Below, one piece after another: positions 1 through 5,762 of a DNA stretch of 11,075 nucleotides (the stretch's first letter is position 1; each line of letters starts with the position of its first letter). The notes under the pieces were generated by a model. It made no database searches. It saw only the letters and a list, made by a program, of their open reading frames with translations, and was not told the DNA's origin. The position numbers were made by a program, and so were the translations under genes. Origin of the DNA: an uncultured Clostridia bacterium (GTDB lineage Bacteria; Bacillota; Clostridia; Oscillospirales; Ruminococcaceae); NCBI GenBank assembly GCA_946533615.1, contig CAMNBY010000152.1:1-11075 (forward strand), read 5' to 3'.

Positions 1-290
1 GTGGAATTTTATATATATGCACAACGGGAGGGGGGCATTCTTTGTGCAAAACGTAAAGAGATTATGCTGACAGCGTAATTTTTCGGGCCGGCAGAAGGGG
101 TTTGGCTCTGGAAAAATGCTCGCTCCAGGCGGGGATATTGTAAAACATACGCAGGCACCCACAAGCCCATATCCGAGCCACCGTATCGCGGGGGAGCCTT
201 CGCGGCTCACACAGTTGTAAACGAGCTTGCGAGTGCTCACGCGAATTGCGCAGTGCGCGCTAGCACCATGCGCACTGGCACTTACTGTCT
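1..290. other. Gene-poor, hairpin-rich region; candidate structured RNA or intergenic repeat
   Basis: No convincing gene is present. The region carries many perfect inverted repeats: 18-24 with 42-48, 61-68 with 72-79 (one T-G pair), 103-108 (TGGCTC) with 175-180 (GAGCCA), 109-112 with 124-127, 133-138 (GGATAT) with 169-174 (ATATCC), 194-198 with 204-208, and 251-258 (CAGTGCGC) with 270-277. The set at 103-180 nests into a three-way junction: a closing stem, a short hairpin, then a second arm stacked directly on the closing stem. Such nesting is typical of folded RNAs. The T-G pair in the 61-79 hairpin would be a G-U pair only in a plus-strand transcript, which weakly favours that strand. I cannot assign a family. 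A minus-strand frame is open from about 295 to the left edge, with a GTG near 238, but it has no clear ribosome binding site and I do not call it a gene. Confidence 0.45.
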
Positions 291-318
291 TTACAAGTCA
301 CAAAAAGTATGCTATAAT
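290..318 (+). promoter_or_regulatory. Promoter of the coiled-coil/TerB-like unit
   Basis: A -35 box TTTACA (290-295) and a perfect -10 box TATAAT (313-318) are separated by 17 bp. A TG at 310-311 makes it an extended -10. The start codon at 348 lies 29 bp downstream, giving a leader of roughly 20-25 nt. It is a housekeeping sigma-A type promoter. Confidence 0.85.
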
Positions 319-347
319 GATAAAAAATAAAACAAGGAGGGAAAGCT

Positions 348-1391
348 ATGCCGCTGCCGTTTCTTATCGGAGTGTTCAGTTTTAAGGGAGAGAAGGTCAG
401 GCAGGCCGTTAAAAAGCAGGAAAAAAATATCGCTAAGCTAAAGTCTAAGGAGAGCGAGTGCGCCGGCGCTATGCAGGCGCTCGAAAGCTTGCAGGAGGAG
501 ATCGTCGGAAGCTTCGGCAGCGCCCTCGAGCGCTTTGACCGCGTTGCGAATAAGCCGCGGAATATCGCCGACCTCTCGGTCGTCAATGCCGCTATGCCGC
601 CCTTCGACCCCGACGGCATAAGAAAAGCCGCCGCCGACCCGAAGTGGTTCCTCTCGCAGCATATCTCTTCGGCAGGAGAGTGGATGCTGCCGCAGGACGC
701 AGCCCTCGAGCTCTCGCAGGACGCCGAGACTTCCGCTCAGAACGCCGCCGAGAGCGAAAAGAAGCTCTTCGCAGCCTTCGATTATTACGAGACCTTGCAG
801 ATACTCGCCGAGCAGTACACACAGTCGCTCGCAAGTATCTTCGATCTGTGCAAGCGCCACGAAGCCGTCCTCGATCAGATGTATCAGAAAAACGGCAAGA
901 CCGACTGGAACGGCTTTGGCGATGCTCAAAAATTTGCAGTCCAGAATTTGGTACAGTTGATGTCGCTGCTGTATGATATGTGTCAGGTAAAGCTCGCGGA
1001 CGACGACTACGGCGAGGGAATGAGCAGGATAGACTACGCCACCGCCGCCGACAGAATGAAGACCGCCGCCGACTATTGCTCGGACAGAGGCTTCGAGTAC
1101 GACGGCTCGCGCTATGACGTCGTGCTCAAGGGCGACGCCGGAGGGTATTTCTCCTATCGCTACAGGCTCGGGGACAGGCTCTTTGAGCTGCTGCCCGTGA
1201 CCGAGGAGCAAGTCGAGCCGCTGCTGACAAAGCTGAGAATGGAGAGCGATGTCATCATCGTCAGGGAGGTCACAAAGCCCCACGCAAGGGCGCTCATCGA
1301 CAAGCTCCGCGATATCGACATCAAGATACAGCGCGTGCCCTCGCCCAGCAGAACAGGCACCTATTACGCCGAGCTCATCGCGGCGATCTGA
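348..1391 (+). CDS. Hypothetical coiled-coil protein (347 aa)
   Basis: I do not recognise this protein. The start is well supported: AAGGAGG at 334-340 with a 7-nt spacer and a promoter just upstream. Residues about 14-58 are a charged, Lys/Glu-rich helix likely to form a coiled coil. Residues about 105-175 and 190-245 are also mainly helical. From about 250 the composition changes to a possible alpha/beta domain with alternating strands and helices (around YDVVLKGD at 256-263 and DVIIVREV at 301-308). There is no signal peptide or obvious membrane span beyond the short hydrophobic N-terminus (residues 2-11), so it is probably cytosolic. A TerB-like gene follows after 27 bp on the same transcript, and the two probably act together. 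A stress-response or scaffold role is only a guess from that neighbour. Confidence 0.8.
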   Translation: MPLPFLIGVFSFKGEKVRQAVKKQEKNIAKLKSKESECAGAMQALESLQEEIVGSFGSALERFDRVANKPRNIADLSVVNAAMPPFDPDGIRKAAADPKWFLSQHISSAGEWMLPQDAALELSQDAETSAQNAAESEKKLFAAFDYYETLQILAEQYTQSLASIFDLCKRHEAVLDQMYQKNGKTDWNGFGDAQKFAVQNLVQLMSLLYDMCQVKLADDDYGEGMSRIDYATAADRMKTAADYCSDRGFEYDGSRYDVVLKGDAGGYFSYRYRLGDRLFELLPVTEEQVEPLLTKLRMESDVIIVREVTKPHARALIDKLRDIDIKIQRVPSPSRTGTYYAELIAAI

Positions 1392-1418
1392 AATAATCAG
1401 CGAAAGGAAGAATGATCT

Positions 1419-1820
1419 ATGTTTCTTAACAGACTTTCAAACGAGCAGAAGGAGCTTTTCCTCGACCTCTGCATACACGCCTCCAAGGCAAACGACGACT
1501 TTTCGGCGGACGAGAAGCTGACTATCGACCAGTATTGCGAGGAGATGCACATTCCCGTAAGATATGAGGAGAAAAACGAGCTTTCGGGTCTTGCGGACAA
1601 GCTCATCGCCCTCAGCTCCGAAAGCGAGCTGAAGATAATCCTGATCGAGACCGCAGGCCTGCTGCTCTCGGACGACAGCATCGACGAGTTCGAGCAGCAG
1701 TTCATCGAGGCGTTTACTGAGCGTATCGGTATGACACGCGAGCAGCTCGACAGCGTGATCGCAATGCTCCGCGAGCTCTCTGGGATCTACGACAGGATCG
1801 GCGAGTTCGTCTTTGGCTGA
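1419..1820 (+). CDS. TerB-like protein (133 aa)
   Basis: This is a small, all-helical acidic protein resembling the TerB/tellurite-resistance fold. It has two similar halves, each a helix followed by an acidic cluster: residues 26-32 (DDFSADE) and 85-90 (DDSIDE). In TerB-family proteins such paired acidic positions between helices bind metal ions. The length fits a stand-alone TerB domain of about 120-150 residues. The start is supported by AAAGGAAG at 1403-1410, 8 nt upstream. It lies 27 bp after the coiled-coil gene and shares its promoter and terminator. TerB-like domains occur widely in stress, phage-defence and membrane-associated systems, so the family does not fix the role. No other ter genes (TerC, TerD) are visible here. 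The family call rests on pattern resemblance, not on a profile search. Confidence 0.65.
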   Translation: MFLNRLSNEQKELFLDLCIHASKANDDFSADEKLTIDQYCEEMHIPVRYEEKNELSGLADKLIALSSESELKIILIETAGLLLSDDSIDEFEQQFIEAFTERIGMTREQLDSVIAMLRELSGIYDRIGEFVFG

Positions 1821-1842
1821 CGCAAAACAGCAGATAACACAA

Positions 1843-1896
1843 GTGCCGCCATGCAGCGTGACCCGTGAGGTCGCAGCCGCAGGCGGCACGTTTTTT
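1843..1896 (+). terminator. Branched-hairpin terminator after the TerB-like gene
   Basis: GTGCCGCC (1843-1850) pairs perfectly with GGCGGCAC (1882-1889) and is followed by G and six T residues (1891-1896). The 31-nt interior contains its own small stem, GACC (1860-1863) with GGTC (1869-1872). It lies between convergent genes and its U-tract serves the plus strand. Confidence 0.8.
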
Positions 1897-1899
1897 GTT

Positions 1900-2973
1900 T
1901 CAGGGGAGCGCGATGAGCTCGGTCTCCCAGGCGGGATAGTAGACCTGCTGGCGCAGGAAGAGCCTGTAGGCAGGCTGCATCTCGTGCAGCAGCAGCGGAA
2001 GGGTGATGATGTCGTAGGGCCTGTGATATACACCTGTCCTGATTTTTGGACAGTAAGCCTCTATAGTTCTCCTGCTGCCGAGCAGGGCAGGGCGGTCGGC
2101 GCCCTCAACGTCATATTTGATGTATGTGCATCTCCTGCCGTTCAGAATGCTGTCAACGCTGCGAGCGGCACACGGCCTGCCGCTTTCGGGCGAGTCTGTG
2201 ACAGCCTGCTGGCGGCCTGCGCCGTCCGTGAAGTATACCGTTCCGTCGGCCTCGGCGGCGGCTGCGTTGTAGAGCGAGATGCCGTCAAGACCGCGGCAGT
2301 TCTTCACAAGCTTCTGAAAATTCTTTTTTGAAGGCTCAAGGGCGTAGATGCGCTCGAAGCTTCCGCCCGTGTGTGCAAGCAGCTCCGCGATCGTGTCGCC
2401 CGTGTAGGCGCCGGCGTCAAAGCAGATCTCGCTGCTGTCAGGGGCGAGCAGGGCGTAGAGCTCGTCGGTATCGCAGAATACGGCTTTAAGATATTCCTTG
2501 TCGCCTGTGATCTTGAAGCTCAGCACCGCCTCGAAGGTCAGGCGCGACCTCTCGTCCGCAAGCAGGGAGTATACCTTTTCACACTCGCGTGAGAGCTCGC
2601 GGAGGCGCTCCTTTTCAAAGTGCTCGCTGCCTGCTACCGCCGTGTCGGGATATACGAGCAGGTGCCGCTCGGCGATGCTGTCTATGCGCTGCATTATCCC
2701 GGGCAGGGAAGTCCCGAAGCCCACAGCCACTGCAAAGTCCCCGAAGCGCTCCTCGGCCTCGGCAAGCGTTGTAACGGGAAAGCCGCAGAACTCGCGGCCG
2801 CGCACAAAGTCGTCGCTGGCGAAGATGCCGCTGCACCTGATGCCGTGTTTTTCAAAGGCCGCAAGCACCTTCTCGCAGCCCGTCCCCATGCCGTAGATCA
2901 GCACGGGCAGGCCGCACTCCCTCAGCCGCTCGTACCACGCGGTCAGCGAGTGAAGCTTATCAATGCTAAACAT
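1900..2973 (-). CDS. FkbM-family SAM-dependent methyltransferase with N-terminal Rossmann-like domain
   Basis: Predicted O-methyltransferase of the FkbM type (357 aa), a family that methylates sugars, polyketides or other small acceptors. Residues 24-110 form a Rossmann-like domain with a glycine-rich loop (IYGMGTGCEKV, from 26), as in nucleotide or sugar-binding domains. The methyltransferase domain starts near 180: SAM motif I is CFDAGAYTGDT (184-194), and the acidic residue after strand 2 is E213 in ALEPS. The FkbM signature YIKYDVEGAD is at 284-293 and a YHRPYD segment follows at 316-321. A TTG-initiated extension to 3009 is possible but would begin inside a terminator hairpin. The ATG at 2973 has GAGGTG 5 nt upstream and is chosen. 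The substrate is unknown. Neighbours suggest no pathway, although surface glycan modification is a common role for the family. Confidence 0.82.
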   Translation of the reverse strand: MFSIDKLHSLTAWYERLRECGLPVLIYGMGTGCEKVLAAFEKHGIRCSGIFASDDFVRGREFCGFPVTTLAEAEERFGDFAVAVGFGTSLPGIMQRIDSIAERHLLVYPDTAVAGSEHFEKERLRELSRECEKVYSLLADERSRLTFEAVLSFKITGDKEYLKAVFCDTDELYALLAPDSSEICFDAGAYTGDTIAELLAHTGGSFERIYALEPSKKNFQKLVKNCRGLDGISLYNAAAAEADGTVYFTDGAGRQQAVTDSPESGRPCAARSVDSILNGRRCTYIKYDVEGADRPALLGSRRTIEAYCPKIRTGVYHRPYDIITLPLLLHEMQPAYRLFLRQQVYYPAWETELIALP

Positions 2974-2978
2974 TTTCA

Positions 2979-2984
2979 CACCTC
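2979..2984 (-). promoter_or_regulatory. Ribosome binding site fixing the FkbM start
   Basis: GAGGTG on the minus strand lies 5 nt before the ATG at 2973. It sits only a few bases after the U-tract of the upstream terminator, so ribosome binding and termination signals are packed together. Confidence 0.7.
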
Positions 2985-2987
2985 GGA

Positions 2988-3020
2988 TAAAAACATATCC
3001 CACCCGCAAAGGTGGGATAT
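2988..3020 (-). terminator. Intrinsic terminator between the PH-like gene and the FkbM gene
   Basis: A perfect 10-bp stem, ATATCCCACC (2995-3004) with GGTGGGATAT (3011-3020), has a 6-nt loop. In the minus direction it is followed by GTTTTTAT. It lies 22 bp after the stop of the PH-like gene and directly before the FkbM ribosome binding site. There is no room for a separate FkbM promoter after it, so it may terminate only partly or act as an attenuator. Confidence 0.75.
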
Positions 3021-3041
3021 TAAATTCAGTATATTCCGCTC

Positions 3042-3497
3042 TCAGCCGATATCGCTGTGGTCGTCGAAGTCGTGGACGTCATGGTCAAACTGATCCATGG
3101 CGTCCATTTGGTCAAAACCCGGGTGACCACCCCCAAGCCCGATCATGTCGCGTCCTCTTATGTTGTATCTGTCGCGGTTGATATTTATCTGCTTGTCGAG
3201 CATCGAAAGCACCTGTCTCGGTACCTTTACGGACCTGATCTCCTTTATGGGGGTATCAACGTCCTTAACGTTCATGATGATCGTGCCGCACTTGAAGATG
3301 CGCTGGAAGAATTTCAGCACCAGCTTCTTGTCCGTTACCTTGTAAAGATCAAGCTCGTCCTCTTCGAGGCTGAGAAAGCCCTTTCGCGTGATGAATTTGT
3401 CCTCTGTCAGAAAATATCTTGTAAAGGAGATAGGCAGTCCGAAAAGGGTGCGCTTCTTGTCTGTCCAGATGTAGTCAAAGTCTTGTTTCTTTGCCAT
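3042..3497 (-). CDS. Bacterial PH-domain-like protein with His/Asp-rich tail
   Basis: This 151-aa soluble protein has a core at about residues 14-105 that resembles the bacterial pleckstrin-homology fold (bPH/DUF304 type). It shows successive short strands: YFLTEDKFITRKGFLS (28-43), LDLYKVTDKKLVLKFFQRIFKCGTI (partly, 49-73), IMNVKDV (74-80), and a final helix at 93-106. The characteristic turn is 'tLT.d.li...G' followed by '.l..i.di'. The tail (121-151) is rich in Gly, His and Asp, with HDVHDFDDH at 139-147, a plausible metal-binding or low-complexity segment. The start at 3497 has GGAGGT 6 nt upstream; the in-frame codon at 3539 lies in the leader and lacks such a site. It has its own promoter and terminator, so it is probably monocistronic. 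No membrane span is seen. Confidence 0.7.
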   Translation of the reverse strand: MAKKQDFDYIWTDKKRTLFGLPISFTRYFLTEDKFITRKGFLSLEEDELDLYKVTDKKLVLKFFQRIFKCGTIIMNVKDVDTPIKEIRSVKVPRQVLSMLDKQININRDRYNIRGRDMIGLGGGHPGFDQMDAMDQFDHDVHDFDDHSDIG

Positions 3498-3503
3498 TAT
3501 GAT

Positions 3504-3509
3504 ACCTCC
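3504..3509 (-). promoter_or_regulatory. Ribosome binding site fixing the PH-like gene start
   Basis: GGAGGT on the minus strand precedes the ATG at 3497 by 6 nt and decides against the longer in-frame start at 3539. Confidence 0.8.
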
Positions 3510-3544
3510 GATCCGAAGATCATATAATAATATCTTCAAATATT

Positions 3545-3573
3545 ATGATAGCATATTTTTGCTGATTCGTCAA
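3545..3573 (-). promoter_or_regulatory. Promoter of the PH-like gene
   Basis: On the minus strand TTGACG (3573-3568) and TATCAT (3550-3545) are 17 bp apart, with an extended -10 TGC just before the -10 box. It lies about 20 bp after the cellulase stop codon, so read-through from the large operon would also cross it. Confidence 0.8.
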
Positions 3574-3592
3574 GTGCCGGGGGAGCGGTTTT

Positions 3593-5749
3593 TCAGCTCA
3601 GGCTCTTGGCGTCCTTGAGGGCGATGCCGTTGTCGCCGAGGCTGATCTCGTGGTCAAGGCCGACGAACTTTCCGCCCTGCTGCCAGAGCACCTCCTTGAC
3701 GAAGTTGTACTTCTCGGTGTCCCATGTGGTGAAGTCGTCCAGCACAAGTCCGCCCGTGTCGCCCGAATTTGCGTTGAAGCACCAGAAGGTGTGGTTGACG
3801 TGGTTGTCCTTGATAAGCTTGCGCATATAGGTCATCCAGGTGATGTTGGGCTCGGTCATGAAGCCGCCCCATTCGCCGATAAGCAGCGGCGCTATGTTCT
3901 GCTCCTGAATGTAGAACCAGTTGTCCTTCCAGCAGTCCTTCATAAGCGAATTGTAGTTGTAGCTGCCCTCGAACCAGGGCTGCTTGTAAACGGTGGGGCC
4001 GTAGTCATGCGGCGAGTACACCAGCTTGTCCTGATGCTTTCCGAGGTCGATGGGGAAGTCCTTGACAGCCCTGAGGTTGCCGCCCCACCAGTTGAAGTAG
4101 TAGTCGTCGTTGCTCTGCGAGGAGTAATCGCCCTTGGAGTTCTTGGGATATATCTCGGTGCCCTCGACCATTATCAGCACGTTCGGGTTCTTTGCAAGCA
4201 CCTTCGAGGCTGCGGTCTCGGCAACGTACTTCCAGTTGTTCGCGTCCTTGGAGTCGTTCCAGATAGCGGCGTTCGAGCCTTCGTTCGGCTTTCCGTGGGG
4301 CTCGTTCTTCAGGTCGAAGGCGATGATCGTGTCGTTCTTCTTGTAGCGGTCGGCCATGTATTCCAGCGCCGCATAGAAGTCGTCCACAGACACCTTCGAG
4401 GTGTACCACAGGTTGACATTATGACCCGAGGCGTCCGTCTCGGCGGAGTGTATGTCGATCATTACCTTGATGCCGTTGGCCTCGGCAAGCTTGAGGAAGT
4501 AGTCGAAGATCTCCTGGCTGTTCATGTCGTTGAGCGCAGGGTTGTAGGCGTTGTTGTAGTTTGCCTTGGGATATTCTCCGGCTGCCCACTGATTGATGAG
4601 CTGGGCGCTCATGGGAACACGGATAAGATTGAAGCCGTGGTCGGCGATGCCCTTTACAGAGCTTACCAGCTCGGAGTTCCACAGGCCGTCGAAGGTGTTC
4701 GTGCCTGTGTTGTAGCCGAACCAGTTGACGCCCGTCAGCCACACCTGCTTGCCGTCCTTGTCAAGTATCTTGCTGCCGTCGGTGTGCAGCCAGTCGTCGT
4801 CCTGTTTGGCCTTGTCGGAGCGCTTGAGCAGCTTTTCAACGTCAACGTCGCCGTTCCTGTCGCCGCCGTTGTTTCCGTTATTGCCGCTGTTTCCGTTGTT
4901 CCCGTTGTCCTGTCCCGGCTGGTTGTTCTCCTTGGGAACATTGCCCTTGACGACCTTTATATCCTTGCCGCCAAGCTTTGCGCTCTTGATGTTCAGCGCC
5001 GAAGTGGTGCCGATGTTCGCGCCAAGGCTGATCGTGCCCTTGGACTGTATGTCCTTGTTGTAGTCGGCGGGAGTGATGGTCAGGGTGTCGCCCTTGCAGG
5101 TGTAGGTGCCGTTCCAGCCCTGGCAGCTTTTCAGTCCCTCGACCTCAAGCTCGAGCTTCCAGTCGCTGACGGTGTCGGAGGTGCCGTTGTAGACCGCAAG
5201 CTCCATGCCCGTCATGATCGTTGCGCCGTCCTGCCAGCTGTTGTTGCCGCTGTAGGTCAGCACTACCTCGTTGGAATTCTTGGTCTCGTCCTTGCTTTCA
5301 TCCTTGGAGTCATCTTCCTCGGAGTCTTCATCTTCGTCGGACTCTTCTTCCTCGTCGGAGTCTTCGTCCTCTTCGGACTCCTCGTCTTCTTCCGAGTCTT
5401 CGTCCTCGGTGTCTTCGGCGCTCTCCTCGTCATCGCCGTCGCCTTCGGCGTCCGATGCCGCGGCGGACTTTGCGTCCTCGGCCGAGCTGTCGTCTTTCTT
5501 GCCTGTGTTTGTGACGATCAGCGCGATGGCCAGCCCCACGATCACAAGACCCATTGCCGCAAAGGCCGCGATCAGCTTCAGATTCGGCTTGCTTGCTGCG
5601 GGCTTGCGGGGCTCCTGTAATTCAACGACGTCCTTTGCTTCTATCTCTTCGGCTGCCTCTGAGATCTCATCGGCTGCTTTCTCGGCTTCGGGAGCTTCGG
5701 CAGGTTCGGCCTGCTCCTCAACTGTCTTGTTTTCCAAATCCTTATCCAT
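3593..5749 (-). CDS. Membrane-anchored GH5 endoglucanase with CBM2-like module
   Basis: Predicted beta-1,4-glucanase (718 aa) acting outside the cell while tethered to the membrane. Residues 1-57 are an acidic cytoplasmic head. Residues 58-80 form a single membrane span with no cleavage site, preceded by KPNLK. Residues 84-160 are an extremely acidic linker, with serine every six residues at 119-143. Residues 161-268 resemble CBM2 (WNGTYT at 212-217, DTLTITPADYN from 221). An Asn/Gly linker covers 274-300 and the GH5 catalytic domain 315-700. Active-site features are NWFGYNTGT (342-350), R377, H434, acid/base E483 in KNEPHG, H581, nucleophile E626 in IGEWGG, and W656; NWFG...GLW suggests subfamily GH5_1. 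There is no dockerin. The start has GGAGGA (5762-5757) 7 nt upstream and lies 13 bp after the phospholipase stop. No terminator is seen after the stop. Confidence 0.92.
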   Translation of the reverse strand: MDKDLENKTVEEQAEPAEAPEAEKAADEISEAAEEIEAKDVVELQEPRKPAASKPNLKLIAAFAAMGLVIVGLAIALIVTNTGKKDDSSAEDAKSAAASDAEGDGDDEESAEDTEDEDSEEDEESEEDEDSDEEEESDEDEDSEEDDSKDESKDETKNSNEVVLTYSGNNSWQDGATIMTGMELAVYNGTSDTVSDWKLELEVEGLKSCQGWNGTYTCKGDTLTITPADYNKDIQSKGTISLGANIGTTSALNIKSAKLGGKDIKVVKGNVPKENNQPGQDNGNNGNSGNNGNNGGDRNGDVDVEKLLKRSDKAKQDDDWLHTDGSKILDKDGKQVWLTGVNWFGYNTGTNTFDGLWNSELVSSVKGIADHGFNLIRVPMSAQLINQWAAGEYPKANYNNAYNPALNDMNSQEIFDYFLKLAEANGIKVMIDIHSAETDASGHNVNLWYTSKVSVDDFYAALEYMADRYKKNDTIIAFDLKNEPHGKPNEGSNAAIWNDSKDANNWKYVAETAASKVLAKNPNVLIMVEGTEIYPKNSKGDYSSQSNDDYYFNWWGGNLRAVKDFPIDLGKHQDKLVYSPHDYGPTVYKQPWFEGSYNYNSLMKDCWKDNWFYIQEQNIAPLLIGEWGGFMTEPNITWMTYMRKLIKDNHVNHTFWCFNANSGDTGGLVLDDFTTWDTEKYNFVKEVLWQQGGKFVGLDHEISLGDNGIALKDAKSLS
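5306..5395 (-). repeat. 18-bp imperfect repeat encoding the acidic Ser-Asp/Glu linker
   Basis: Within the cellulase, serines at residues 119, 125, 131, 137 and 143 are each followed by five Asp/Glu residues, a period of 6 residues or 18 bp. The codons mix GAG, GAA, GAC and GAT, so the repeat is degenerate at the DNA level and probably old. Confidence 0.7.
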
Positions 5750-5762
5750 CAGCTCGTCCTCC

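Noticed and set aside
438..1283. 281-residue minus-strand frame
   Set aside because: It lies wholly inside the 348-1391 gene, which has a promoter and ribosome binding site; this frame has neither.
2974..3009. TTG start extending the FkbM protein by 12 residues
   Set aside because: The codon lies in the loop of the terminator hairpin, while the ATG at 2973 has a good ribosome binding site.
3650..5620. 656-residue open frame on the plus strand
   Set aside because: It is the antisense shadow of the GH5 cellulase. Its Val/Leu-rich composition follows from the complementary codons, and it has no ribosome binding site.
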